A stretch of 13,759 nt of DNA from DASYSA01 sp036003885 (GTDB taxonomy: Bacteria; Acidobacteriota; Blastocatellia; UBA7656). Position 1 is the first letter of the stretch. The number at the start of each line of letters is the position of its first letter. The notes beneath the pieces were generated by a model that was given only the letters and a program-made list of their open reading frames with translations, had not been told where the DNA came from and made no database searches. The position numbers and the translations under genes were made by a program. Below are positions 1 to 7,203 of this stretch, one piece after another. The DNA lies in the NCBI GenBank assembly GCA_036003885.1, contig DASYSA010000308.1, positions 1-13,759 of the forward strand. Reading direction: 5' to 3'.

Positions 1-590
1 GCCCCGTAAACCAGTTGTGCATCGGCGGTGGATTGGTAGACATTCCATTCTCTGATCGGCTTGTCCGGACTGTATGACGTGCCGTAGACGCAGCCGCTCA
101 TCAGCACTACGCGTTTGACGTACTTCGTCAGATTGGGTTCCTTGCGCAACGCGTCGGCCATGTTCTGCAATGGCCCCACCGCCAAAAGCGTTACTTCTCC
201 CGGATAACGCTTGACCGTCTCGACGATGAACTCGGCCGCCGTCTTCTTGTCTGGTTGCTTCGCGGTGAAGTCTTCAGCCCACGAGTATTGCGGAAAGACT
301 TTGTCGTTGGTCTTGCGCCCGACGTGAACCGGTATGTCATCCCGCTTGGTGACGTGCAGAAATTTGCAGGCGATCTTTGCGCGCGCGGGTGTGTTGCCGT
401 GCGCGATCGTCACGCCGAGCGGCGTAAACCTCTGATACGAAATCACGAATGCCAGAGCCCATGCATCGTCGATGTCATCGCCAATGTCTGTGTCCAGCAG
501 GACCTTCGTCTTGTCGGGCTGAGCATGACCAGCGGCAAGTGGTGCGAGTCCCGCGAGTGCAATAGTATAGAGAAAATCCCGTCGTCTCAT
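1..590 (-). CDS. Nucleoside hydrolase, Tat-exported, partial (C-terminal part beyond window edge)
   Basis: Read on the minus strand from an ATG at 590 (another in-frame ATG lies at 599), this open frame runs off the window after about 196 codons. Residues 2-7 (RRRDFL) followed by a hydrophobic stretch form a twin-arginine-type signal, so the enzyme is probably exported folded. Residues 33-43 read DTDIGDDIDDA, the Asp-rich calcium and ribose-binding motif of the inosine/uridine-preferring nucleoside N-ribohydrolase family. Further on, LLAVGPLQNMADAL and REWNV are the later family blocks that line the active site. Such enzymes split the N-glycosidic bond of ribonucleosides to free base and ribose; the exact substrate cannot be told. 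Family members are usually a little over 300 residues, so roughly a third is missing. It lies 100 bases downstream of the PQQ dehydrogenase in the same direction, with an inverted repeat between them, so co-transcription is uncertain. No strong ribosome site is visible at either ATG. Confidence 0.9.
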   Translation of the reverse strand, partial: MRRRDFLYTIALAGLAPLAAGHAQPDKTKVLLDTDIGDDIDDAWALAFVISYQRFTPLGVTIAHGNTPARAKIACKFLHVTKRDDIPVHVGRKTNDKVFPQYSWAEDFTAKQPDKKTAAEFIVETVKRYPGEVTLLAVGPLQNMADALRKEPNLTKYVKRVVLMSGCVYGTSYSPDKPIREWNVYQSTADAQLVYG

Positions 591-650
591 AGTTCTCATA
601 GGCCAGCTCAAGCCTCTGCGTTCCTCCGCGTGCTTTTCAGCTTTCCCGAG

Positions 651-735
651 CAAGGGCCAGCCACGAATTACACGAATCTCACACGCATTATTAGTGATCA
701 TTCGTGGAATTCTTGTGATTCGTGGCCGGTCCTTG
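651..735. repeat. Imperfect inverted repeat spanning the end of the PQQ dehydrogenase gene
   Basis: The arms at 651-682 and 704-735 are reverse complements at 26 of 32 positions by my hand alignment, with a loop of about 21 bases. Both arms contain spaced copies of CACGAAT, so this may be an iterated-motif array folded back on itself. The stop codon of the PQQ dehydrogenase (691-693, TAA on the minus strand) is in the loop, and the right arm encodes its last 14 or so residues. There is no T-run typical of a Rho-independent terminator. It could still stall transcription or protect the 3' end of the message; that is inference. Confidence 0.75.
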
Positions 736-2952
736 TTGCACCCTACGTCGAGAACTTGCTTCTGATCGTTTGTGCTGGCGTTCGGGTTTGGCCGAGGGTC
801 CTTCAACTCGCGGCAACGCAAAGGCTACATAGCTCCCTCCGGTAGGAGCACTGGACTTGCCGCCTCCGGCCGCAACCACCACGTACTGCCATCCATCGAT
901 CTCATAGGTCGCCGGCGTTGCATTCCCCGCGGCCGGCAGCACCGTCTCCCACAGGAGCTTGCCCGTGCGCTTGTCGAAGGCGCGGACCTTCTTATCGAAG
1001 TCTGTCGCGCCGATGAAGAGCAGCCCTCCCGCCGTCACCACCGCCCCACCGTAGTTCTCACTGCCGGTAGTTGGTATCCCTTTCGCCACCAGCTCCGGGT
1101 ATTCGCCAAACGGAATCTGCCATACGATCTCGCCCTTATTCAGATCGATGGCGGTGAGTGTACCCCATGGCGGCGCGACAGCGGGATAGCCATCCGGATC
1201 GAGGAACTTGTTGTAGCCATCGATCGAATACTTCAAATCGATCGGCGACGAACTGCCGGTGGCCTCGGTTGTTTTCATGTCTTCGCCGGTCAGCACGTAG
1301 CGCGTCAGAGCGCGGACTGCGTCGCCGCCCAGCCTCGAAAAGCCCGGCATCCGCCCCATCCCCGACCTGACGATATCCAGGATTTCTGCGTCTGCATATT
1401 TCTTACCAATGCCGGCTAGCGAGGGAAACTCAGGCGGCGAGCCGCTCAAATCAACTTTATGACAACTCGCGCAGTTGGCCACATAGAGGCTCTTGCCGCT
1501 GACTGCAGCCGGCTTGCGACGTTCGACGAGTCGCAGAATCCAGGCCATCTCGTTCGAGTTCACATACATCAGCCCGGTTACCGGGTCGAACGAAGCGCCG
1601 CCCCATTCGCCGCCCCCGTCAAATCCGGGGAAGACCACCGTACCCGTCAAACTAGGCGGCTCGAATTGTCCTTTACTGCGGATCGCGCGAAAACGTTCGA
1701 GCACCGCACCCTGAGCCTCCGGGGTACGCCGAGTGAGACTATCTTCGGTCAGCTCCTGTCGCGCGAACGGCAGCGGCAGCATCGGGAGCGGTTGAGTCTC
1801 TGCCAGCCTCTCTCCATCAACGTCGGACGCGGAGGCCTTTCGGTACTCGATCGGGAAGAGCGATTTGCCCGTAGCGCGCTCGAATACAAATACGTGGCCG
1901 GATTTTGTTATCTGGGCAACGGCATCAATCAAGCGGCCACCACGTTTCACCGTTACTAATGCCGGGGCTGCCGGAAAGTCGCGATCCCACACATCGTGTT
2001 TTACGGCCTGGAAGTGCCACACCCGTCTGCCGGTGCGCGCGTCGAGACACAGCAGGGTGTTTGCAAACAGGTTGTCGCCAAGGCGATTCGCGCCGTAGAA
2101 ATCGAACGCAGCTGATCCGGTCGGAGCAAAGACGAGGCCGAGCTTTTCATCCAACACCAGGCCGCCCCAACTGTTCGCTCCACCGATGTACTGCCAGGCA
2201 TCCTTTGGCCACGTCTCGTAGCCGAATTCACCTGGTTGCGGGATCGTGTGAAATATCCAGCGCAGCTTGCCGGTGCGCGCATCATACGCGCGTATGTGGC
2301 CCGGCGCGGCCGGCAGCGATTCGCTCACGATGCTGCCGACAATCAGCAGGTCCTTGTAGACGACGCCGGGCGTCGTCAATCCGACCGTTAGCGTGTTCGG
2401 GTCGCGTCCCAGTCCGTCGCGCAGATCAACGTGTCCCGCTACGCCGAAGTCTTTGACCGGCTGCCCGGTCTTCGCATCGAGCGCATACAACCAATGCTGG
2501 AAGCCGAAATAAATCAGCTTCTCCGTTCCGCCATCCCAGTACATCAATCCGCGATTGCGCATCTTGCCCGGAGACTTCCTGCCTTCGTTGGGGTCAAAGC
2601 TCCAGCGCATCTTTCCCGTTCCAGCATCGAGCGCGATCACGCGCAACTTCGGTGTCGTCGCGTAGAGGATGCCATTGATGATGATCGGATTGCACTGCAT
2701 CTCTGAGCCCTTGAAGGCGTCTTCGGTGTCGAAGGTCCAGGCGACTTTGAGATTGTGAACATTGTCGCAATTGATTTGCCTGAGCGTAGAGTAATGGGTG
2801 TTGTCCGGGTTGCCGCCGAATTGGCGCCATTCGCGGTGATCAATGTTTGAAGGTCTTCGATGCTGCGCTGCTGAGTTGGTTGCGGGGCAAGCGATCAAGA
2901 GCGCGAGACTGATCATCGCCGCTCTCCGTTTCCAAATACGTTGTCTCTTCAT
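691..2952 (-). CDS. PQQ-dependent dehydrogenase with inserted cytochrome c domain (quinohaemoprotein), exported
   Basis: This protein of 753 residues is a periplasmic oxidoreductase of the pyrroloquinoline-quinone propeller family, which oxidises sugars or alcohols and passes electrons to a haem. The N-terminus has a basic stretch, a hydrophobic core and LIAC at about 19-22, which fits a lipobox; cleavage after the following SAA is the alternative. Propeller blades carry repeats such as LDAGTGKMRWSF, YDARTGKLRWIF and FDKRTGKLLWET, plus the family block HDVWDRDFPAAP. A class I cytochrome c domain lies inside the propeller: CASCH at 494-498 binds haem and M535 (GRMPGF) is the likely axial ligand; propeller sequence resumes at PPWGTLTAIDLNKGEIVW. 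The frame stays open 109 codons further upstream, but that part is repeat-derived and unlike a signal peptide, so I chose the ATG at 2952. The last residues (GPATNHKNSTNDH) come from an inverted repeat. No PQQ-synthesis genes are nearby. The substrate is not decidable. Confidence 0.93.
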   Translation of the reverse strand: MKRQRIWKRRAAMISLALLIACPATNSAAQHRRPSNIDHREWRQFGGNPDNTHYSTLRQINCDNVHNLKVAWTFDTEDAFKGSEMQCNPIIINGILYATTPKLRVIALDAGTGKMRWSFDPNEGRKSPGKMRNRGLMYWDGGTEKLIYFGFQHWLYALDAKTGQPVKDFGVAGHVDLRDGLGRDPNTLTVGLTTPGVVYKDLLIVGSIVSESLPAAPGHIRAYDARTGKLRWIFHTIPQPGEFGYETWPKDAWQYIGGANSWGGLVLDEKLGLVFAPTGSAAFDFYGANRLGDNLFANTLLCLDARTGRRVWHFQAVKHDVWDRDFPAAPALVTVKRGGRLIDAVAQITKSGHVFVFERATGKSLFPIEYRKASASDVDGERLAETQPLPMLPLPFARQELTEDSLTRRTPEAQGAVLERFRAIRSKGQFEPPSLTGTVVFPGFDGGGEWGGASFDPVTGLMYVNSNEMAWILRLVERRKPAAVSGKSLYVANCASCHKVDLSGSPPEFPSLAGIGKKYADAEILDIVRSGMGRMPGFSRLGGDAVRALTRYVLTGEDMKTTEATGSSSPIDLKYSIDGYNKFLDPDGYPAVAPPWGTLTAIDLNKGEIVWQIPFGEYPELVAKGIPTTGSENYGGAVVTAGGLLFIGATDFDKKVRAFDKRTGKLLWETVLPAAGNATPATYEIDGWQYVVVAAGGGKSSAPTGGSYVAFALPRVEGPSAKPERQHKRSEASSRRRVQQGPATNHKNSTNDH

Positions 2953-3005
2953 CTGCGTGATCCGGTCGTAGCATTCGATGTCGTCGAGATTTTGCCAGAG
3001 TATCA

Positions 3006-3109
3006 GGGAATTGCGAAATTCGAAATGCGAATTTCGAAATGCAAAGTGCCGCCTGAATTCCACATCTCGCATAATCTCGCATTTCGAATTTTCGCATTTC
3101 GCATTTCCC
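3006..3109. repeat. Inverted repeat built of iterated GCGAAATTC/GCGAAATGC motifs
   Basis: The left part (from 3006) reads GGGAATTGCGAAATTCGAAA and the right part, read backwards from 3109, reads GGGAAATGCGAAATGCGAAA. The ends are thus reverse complements apart from single changes, for about 25 bases, and inner copies of GAAATGC and GAATTTCG continue the pattern. It lies 54-157 bases upstream of the PQQ dehydrogenase start, where it would be in that gene's leader or promoter region. It also keeps a false N-terminal extension of that gene open. Confidence 0.7.
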
Positions 3110-3249
3110 TTCCGGCCTGACCTCATGTGTAAGCCTCTACATATTGGTCTGTCCAAAATAGGTAGGTCTGGTCCTTTTTTTTTGCCAATGCGCTTTATCT
3201 TGGGCTGGTAGTTCAAATCAAAAATCAAAGCATCGCCCTGACCCGAGAA

Positions 3250-3262
3250 GGTTCCAGGAACC
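3250..3262. promoter_or_regulatory. Perfect 13-base palindrome, possible operator
   Basis: GGTTCCAGGAACC is a perfect palindrome with one central base, lying between the divergent PQQ dehydrogenase and hydroxyproline genes. Its form suits a dimeric repressor, but it is about 300 bases from the PQQ start and about 376 from the epimerase start, and no second copy was noticed. A chance palindrome of this length is possible. Confidence 0.2.
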
Positions 3263-3442
3263 CAGGAGAACTTACGCACCCACGGAGTGGTCCGCGAATA
3301 ACGCGAATCTTCGCTAAGACACCGAACAGAAGGCCCAACGAGAGACCGTGGTCAATTATTGGCTCGATAGCCGTAGTCTTGACCTACCTGATTGGCGTTT
3401 ATTCGCGACATTAGCGGGTGATCCGTCTTTCGCAATTCCCGC

Positions 3443-3471
3443 TTGAATACTGGCCGCTATGTCGCTATTAC
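3443..3471 (+). promoter_or_regulatory. Candidate sigma-70-type promoter for the hydroxyproline operon
   Basis: TTGAAT (3443-3448) and TATTAC (3466-3471) are separated by 17 bases, each matching four of six consensus bases. The -10 box is about 167 bases before the epimerase ATG, leaving a long leader. The only other AT-rich element is TATATAA directly before the ATG, too close to be a -10 box. Weak evidence from sequence alone. Confidence 0.3.
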
Positions 3472-3637
3472 TAATGAGTGTATTTCGAATCCCAAAGGCG
3501 TTTAGAAGACCAGCACCGAGAAAGCCTAAGCACGTCCAATCGGCCTTACAACTCTTCTAGACACCTCGCTGGACTCGGTGCTGTACTCGGAAACGCGACT
3601 GGCAGCAGGAGCCAGCCGATAGGATGCAACTATATAA

Positions 3638-4591
3638 ATGGCAGGCTCGAAAACAAGATTAGTTCGTGTGGTCGATTCGCACACGGGCGGGGAACCTACA
3701 CGCGTCATTATCGATGGAGCACCGGATCTGGGGAAAGGGCCCCTTTCAGACCGGTTGGAGATCTTCAAACGCGAGTTCGATGATTTCCGCTCCGCTGTTG
3801 TAAACGAGCCTCGCGGGTCGGACGCTATGGTCGGGGCTTTGCTGTGTGAACCGGCAAACCCCTCGTGCGAAGCCGGCGTGATCTTCTTTAACAATATCGG
3901 GTACCTGGGCATGTGTGGCCATGGCACGATGGGCCTCGTGATTACGCTCTCGCACTTGAATCGCATCAGCCCCGGCCGCCACCAGATCGAAACTCCAGTC
4001 GGCACCGTGGAAGCCCTTCTCCACGACGATGGAAAAGTAACCGTAGCAAATGTTGCAAGCTATCGAGCGGCGGCAGGCGTAATGGTCGATGTTCGCGGCT
4101 ACGGGCCGGTCCGCGGAGATGTAGCGTGGGGCGGCAACTGGTTCTTCATCGTCGACGATCACCGACAGCAGCTCAAGGTAGAGAATGTCGACACTCTGAC
4201 GGACTTCGCCTGGCAGATACGCGAAGCCCTCAAGCAGGCGGGAATCGCCGGCGACAATGGTCAGGAGATCGATCACATAGAACTGTCGACGCCTTCAGAA
4301 CGACCCGGAGTCGACAGCAAGAATTTTGTTCTGTGTCCCGGTAAGGCATACGATCGCTCTCCATGTGGAACAGGCACCAGCGCCAGGATGGCCTGTCTGT
4401 ATGCAGATGGCAAGCTGAAGGAAGGTCAGATCTGGCGGCAAGAGGGCATCCTGGGAAGCATCTTTGAAGGATCGATCAAGATGGCCGGGGGCCAAATCCA
4501 TCCAAGTGTAAAAGGCTCGGCCTTCATCGTCGCTGAAGGGAATCTGGTGCTCGACCAACAGGACCCCTTCTGCTTCGGTATCCGCAGATGA
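3638..4591 (+). CDS. lhpA: 4-hydroxyproline 2-epimerase (proline racemase family)
   Basis: This cytosolic enzyme of 317 residues interconverts trans-4-hydroxy-L-proline and cis-4-hydroxy-D-proline, the first step of hydroxyproline breakdown, without a cofactor. The N-terminal block VVDSHTGGEPTR is a family hallmark. Both catalytic cysteines are present: C93 in MCGHG and C243 in SPCGTGTSA. In this family two cysteines mark epimerases or racemases, while a Thr in the first place marks trans-3-hydroxyproline dehydratases, so the dehydratase reading is excluded. Context chooses hydroxyproline over proline: the genes that follow encode the later steps of the D-hydroxyproline route. The ATG at 3638 gives the usual start just before the HTGGEPTR block; AGGA at 3621-3624 is a distant, weak ribosome site. 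The stop TGA (4589-4591) overlaps the next ATG (4588-4590) as ATGA, a sign of translational coupling. Confidence 0.93.
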   Translation: MAGSKTRLVRVVDSHTGGEPTRVIIDGAPDLGKGPLSDRLEIFKREFDDFRSAVVNEPRGSDAMVGALLCEPANPSCEAGVIFFNNIGYLGMCGHGTMGLVITLSHLNRISPGRHQIETPVGTVEALLHDDGKVTVANVASYRAAAGVMVDVRGYGPVRGDVAWGGNWFFIVDDHRQQLKVENVDTLTDFAWQIREALKQAGIAGDNGQEIDHIELSTPSERPGVDSKNFVLCPGKAYDRSPCGTGTSARMACLYADGKLKEGQIWRQEGILGSIFEGSIKMAGGQIHPSVKGSAFIVAEGNLVLDQQDPFCFGIRR

Positions 4592-4743
4592 CTCGTGCCG
4601 CTTTCGATGCTTTGATCGTTGGCAGGAGAATCGTCGGCCTCTTAGCCGGCGCTGCTCTGAGCCATTTCATCAACCTGGCAGCCCGAACCCCAACCGAGCC
4701 ATATCTTCAAACGAGCTTGCCGGAGGAGTCTGTCCATGCTTGA
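4588..4743 (+). pseudogene. Remnant of a D-amino-acid-oxidase-like (FAD) subunit of D-hydroxyproline dehydrogenase, internally deleted
   Basis: A 51-codon frame starts at the ATGA junction with the epimerase and ends at TGA 4741-4743, eight bases inside the next gene. Its beginning, FDALIVGRRIVG, matches the FAD-binding N-terminus of DAO-family oxidoreductases, which reads about DALIVGGGIVG; the central glycines are now arginines, each explainable by one G-to-A change. Its end, RTPTEPYLQTSLPEE, resembles the C-terminal tail of that family (R.P...PY.P.R). A normal subunit has about 370-400 residues, so some 330 codons seem to be missing in frame. In related bacteria this position holds the catalytic subunit that oxidises cis-4-hydroxy-D-proline. 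The match to the family N-terminus is strong by eye; the match of the tail is weaker. It could instead be a retained small coupling ORF or an assembly collapse. As it stands it cannot bind FAD or catalyse anything. Confidence 0.65.
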
Positions 4744-4984
4744 ACAGATCACACTTCGCGTCAACGGCCGCAACGTAACGGTGCCGGAGGGAAGCATGGT
4801 TTCGACAGCAGTGATCATGTCGGGCGCCGCCGGATTTCGCCGTTCGGTCAGCGGCGAGTTGCGCGGCCCTCTCTGCGGAATGGGCATTTGCTTCGAGTGC
4901 CGAGTGAAGATAGATGGCCGGGCGCATTCGCGAAGTTGCCAGATGCCGTGTCAGGAAGGAATGGATGTGCTCACCGATGAATGA
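4736..4984 (+). CDS. [2Fe-2S] ferredoxin-like subunit of D-hydroxyproline dehydrogenase
   Basis: This 82-residue protein is the small iron-sulfur subunit of heteromeric amino-acid dehydrogenases of the sarcosine oxidase / hydroxyproline dehydrogenase type. It relays electrons between the flavin subunits in the cytosol. The plant-type cluster motif is complete: C47, C52, C55 (CGMGICFEC) and C68 (RSCQMP), followed by the typical EGM turn at 74-76. The beta-grasp start LRVNGRNVTVPEGSMVSTAV fits the Fer2 fold and length. An extra cysteine, C72, lies four residues after the last ligand. The ATG at 4736 has GGAG at 4722-4725 eight or more bases upstream, inside the remnant frame. The gene overlaps the remnant by eight bases and the FAD/NAD subunit by eight bases, so the three are probably translationally coupled. 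Confidence 0.92.
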   Translation: MLEQITLRVNGRNVTVPEGSMVSTAVIMSGAAGFRRSVSGELRGPLCGMGICFECRVKIDGRAHSRSCQMPCQEGMDVLTDE

Positions 4985-6266
4985 ATCAGGGCACGCGTCC
5001 GATATCCTCATCGTCGGCGCCGGACCCGCAGGGCTGGCGGCCGCCTGTCGCGCGGCGCAAGGCGGCAAGAGCGTCACGATAATTGATGACAACCCGGGCC
5101 CGGGTGGTCAAATCTGGCGCCGCGACCAGCGCAAGCCGAACGCCGGCCCGGCGCTGGCGTGGCTCGGCAAGGCCCGCGGCTCCGGGGTTGAGTTCATCTA
5201 CGGCGCGAACGTCTTCGACCAACCCGAGCCGGGGCTCCTGTTGGCAGAGACTCGGGACGGAGTCCGTGAGATCGGCTACCAACAGTTAATCCTGGCGACC
5301 GGAGCACGCGAGCGTCTGCTTCCCTTCCCCGGATGGACGTTGCCGAATGTTTGCGGCGCCGGCGGTCTCCAGGCGCTTGTTAAATCCGGCCTCTCAATAC
5401 AGGGGAAGAGGGTTCTTGTCGCGGGCAGTGGTCCGTTGTTATTAGCTGTCGCAGGCTATCTGCGCAAGCTCGGTGCTCAAATACCGTTTATCGCGGAGCA
5501 GGCGCCATGGAAACGACTGCTCAGATTCGGCCTGAGACTGTTAGGATCTCCTGCCAAGGCTGTTCAAGCGGCGGGGCTGCGAGGCAGTCTCGCTGGTGTG
5601 AGGTACCTGACCGGCTGCTGGGTCACTGCCGCCGAAGGTCATGAGAAGCTGGAGACCGTCCAGCTTATGCATGGATCTCGGACGCTGGATGTAGCTTGTG
5701 ACTATCTCGCATGCGGGTTTCATCTCGTGCCTAATATCGAGCTCGCGGCGTTTCTGGGTTGCGAGTTGACCGAGGGCGGAGTGCGAGTAAATGATTTTCA
5801 GGAGACGTCGCTCCCCGGCATCTATTGCGCTGGCGAGACAACAGGCATTGGCGGGCTGGAGCTTTCTCTGGTTGAGGGCGAGATCGCAGGTTACGCGGCC
5901 TCTGGTCTGCATCACGAGGCCGCAAGCAAGTTTGGATCTCGGCGAAGGCTCCGGAAGTTCTCAGACCTGCTCAACCGCACATTCGCATTGCGGGATGAAC
6001 TGAGGATCTCGCCGCGGCCGGACACGCTCATATGCCGCTGCGAAGACGTCAGCTTTGAACGTTTGCGTAAACAGACCGGATGGCGCGCGGCAAAGCTGCA
6101 CACGCGCTGCGGCATGGGCCCTTGCCAGGGTCGCGTTTGCGGACCCGCAATTGAGTTTCTCCTAGGGTGGAGATTTGAGTCTGTTCGCCCACCGGTCTTT
6201 CCGGTTAGACTGGCGAGTCTGGCACAGATCTCAGAACGGGGCGAGACCAGTAGTCAGTCACATTGA
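4977..6266 (+). CDS. FAD/NAD(P)-dependent subunit of D-hydroxyproline dehydrogenase with BFD-like iron-sulfur domain
   Basis: This protein of 429 residues belongs to the pyridine nucleotide-disulfide oxidoreductase type found as the alpha subunit of hydroxyproline, opine (OoxA-like) and HcnB-type dehydrogenases. The FAD-binding GAGPAG is at 14-19. A second dinucleotide fold has GSGPLLL at 150-156, whose third glycine is replaced by Leu, as I recall is usual in this family. AGETTGIGG before LSLVEGEIAG closes the FAD site. The C-terminus is a Fer2_BFD-type domain with C353, C355 (ICRCED), C378 and C383 (CGMGPC), able to hold a second [2Fe-2S] cluster. It takes electrons from the catalytic flavin subunit, which seems to be lost here. 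I chose ATG 4977 because it overlaps the previous stop and precedes the Rossmann fold closely. ATG 4965, with AGGAAGGA four bases before it, is a fair alternative; the longer form from 4914 only mirrors the previous gene. Confidence 0.9.
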   Translation: MNESGHASDILIVGAGPAGLAAACRAAQGGKSVTIIDDNPGPGGQIWRRDQRKPNAGPALAWLGKARGSGVEFIYGANVFDQPEPGLLLAETRDGVREIGYQQLILATGARERLLPFPGWTLPNVCGAGGLQALVKSGLSIQGKRVLVAGSGPLLLAVAGYLRKLGAQIPFIAEQAPWKRLLRFGLRLLGSPAKAVQAAGLRGSLAGVRYLTGCWVTAAEGHEKLETVQLMHGSRTLDVACDYLACGFHLVPNIELAAFLGCELTEGGVRVNDFQETSLPGIYCAGETTGIGGLELSLVEGEIAGYAASGLHHEAASKFGSRRRLRKFSDLLNRTFALRDELRISPRPDTLICRCEDVSFERLRKQTGWRAAKLHTRCGMGPCQGRVCGPAIEFLLGWRFESVRPPVFPVRLASLAQISERGETSSQSH

Positions 6267-6289
6267 ATCTGAAATATGAATGAGTGACT

Positions 6290-6294
6290 GGGAG
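6290..6294 (+). promoter_or_regulatory. Ribosome binding site deciding the deaminase start
   Basis: GGGAG lies seven bases before the ATG at 6302. This favours that ATG over the GTG at 6284, which is in frame but has only AT-rich sequence upstream. Confidence 0.6.
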
Positions 6295-6301
6295 TGACAC
6301 T

Positions 6302-7201
6302 ATGACAATGACATGGAAGGGCGTTATGCCCGCGATGACAACCTGCTTCAATCCAGACCTGAGTATCGATCATGACTTCGTAGGGCGTCACTGCAAGTGG
6401 CTCGTCCAGAGCGGCTGCACAGGCATTGTTACTCCTGGATCGCTGGGCGAAGCGGCGACGTTGGACTTCAGTGAAAAGCTCGAGCTCTGGCGAACTTGTG
6501 TTAGCGCGGCCGGAGACCGGGCACCGGTGGTCGGAGCGATCTCGGCGCTGAGCACGACAGAGGGCGTAGCGCTTGCGAAGGCGGCTGCCGAGAGAGGCTG
6601 CCAGGGGCTGATGGTCCTCCCGCCCTACGTCTACCGAGGCGACTGGCGCGAGATGAAGGCTTACATTGCCGAGATACTGCGGGCGACCAGGCTGTCGTGC
6701 ATGCTCTACAACAATCCGGTAGCATATGGCACCGACTTTTTGCCGGAGCAGATTCAGGAGCTGGCCGCAGAGTATGAGAACCTCAACGCAGTCAAAGAGT
6801 CGAGCACGGACGTCCGGCGGGTGACGGCGATACAGACCCTGGTGAGCAATCGTCTGGATATCTTCGTTGGCGTTGATGATGCCATAGTCGAAGGCATCGC
6901 GGCAGGCGCAGTGGGTTGGATCGCGGGACTGGTCAACGCCTTCCCCGACGAGTCGGTATCCCTCTTCAACTATGCGATGCAGGCTGAACGCGAAAAGGCG
7001 CTGAAGCTGTATCGTTGGTTTCTGCCGATGCTGAGAATGGACACGGTGCCCAAGTTTGTTCAGCTTATCAAATTAGTGCAGCAGGAGGTCGGCATGGGCA
7101 ATGCTCGCGTGAGGCCACCTCGACTTGAAGTGGTTGGCGCAGAGCTTGAGGAGGCCAGGGCGGTCATTCACACCGCTCTTAAGAATCGGCCGTCACTGTA
7201 G
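6302..7201 (+). CDS. 1-pyrroline-4-hydroxy-2-carboxylate deaminase (DHDPS/NAL family)
   Basis: This TIM-barrel protein of 299 residues belongs to the dihydrodipicolinate synthase / N-acetylneuraminate lyase family. K165 in AVKESS is the Schiff-base lysine and Y136 in YNNPVAYG the catalytic tyrosine; TPGSLGE replaces the GTTGE loop of true DHDPS, arguing against lysine synthesis. The YNNPVAYG block and the place in the operon fit the enzyme that deaminates and dehydrates 1-pyrroline-4-hydroxy-2-carboxylate to 2-oxoglutarate semialdehyde and ammonia, step three of the pathway. Length is typical. It begins 35 bases after the FAD/NAD subunit, with a clear ribosome site, and is followed by a heptamer repeat array before the dehydrogenase gene. 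A sugar-acid aldolase of the same family is the main alternative, but the neighbours make it unlikely. Confidence 0.9.
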   Translation: MTMTWKGVMPAMTTCFNPDLSIDHDFVGRHCKWLVQSGCTGIVTPGSLGEAATLDFSEKLELWRTCVSAAGDRAPVVGAISALSTTEGVALAKAAAERGCQGLMVLPPYVYRGDWREMKAYIAEILRATRLSCMLYNNPVAYGTDFLPEQIQELAAEYENLNAVKESSTDVRRVTAIQTLVSNRLDIFVGVDDAIVEGIAAGAVGWIAGLVNAFPDESVSLFNYAMQAEREKALKLYRWFLPMLRMDTVPKFVQLIKLVQQEVGMGNARVRPPRLEVVGAELEEARAVIHTALKNRPSL

Positions 7202-7203
7202 TG

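Larger units (their letters stand above)
2953..3637. other. Intergenic region between divergent PQQ dehydrogenase and hydroxyproline operon
   Basis: These 685 bases hold no gene I can support. Contents are the inverted repeat at 3006-3109, a run of nine T at 3175-3183 with no hairpin before it, a perfect 13-base palindrome GGTTCCAGGAACC at 3250-3262, short GCGAAT copies around 3294-3310, and a possible promoter at 3443-3471. The open frames here are short, overlap the repeats and resemble no family. The region must carry the control signals for both divergent units. Confidence 0.7.

Noticed and set aside
651..735. Rho-independent terminator or insertion-sequence end
   Set aside because: There is no T-run after the stem, no target-site duplication noticed and no transposase gene; it is reported only as an inverted repeat.
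255..845. Open frame of 196 codons on the plus strand
   Set aside because: It lies opposite the nucleoside hydrolase and the end of the PQQ dehydrogenase, both with clear family motifs, and its own product shows none.
3175..3183. Run of nine T as a terminator
   Set aside because: The sequence before it has direct (GGTCTG) rather than inverted repeats, so no stem precedes the T-run.
2953..3279. 109-codon N-terminal extension of the PQQ dehydrogenase
   Set aside because: It covers the inverted repeat, has no signal-like or domain sequence, and the ATG at 2952 is followed at once by a good signal peptide.
3638..4591. Trans-3-hydroxy-L-proline dehydratase or proline racemase in place of 4-hydroxyproline epimerase
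   Set aside because: Both catalytic cysteines are present, which excludes the dehydratase, and the following genes belong to the D-hydroxyproline route, which disfavours proline racemase.
4914..4976. Longer start of the FAD/NAD subunit at 4914
   Set aside because: It would overlap most of the second half of the [2Fe-2S] gene in another frame; ATG 4977 (or 4965) suits the Rossmann fold and the operon layout.
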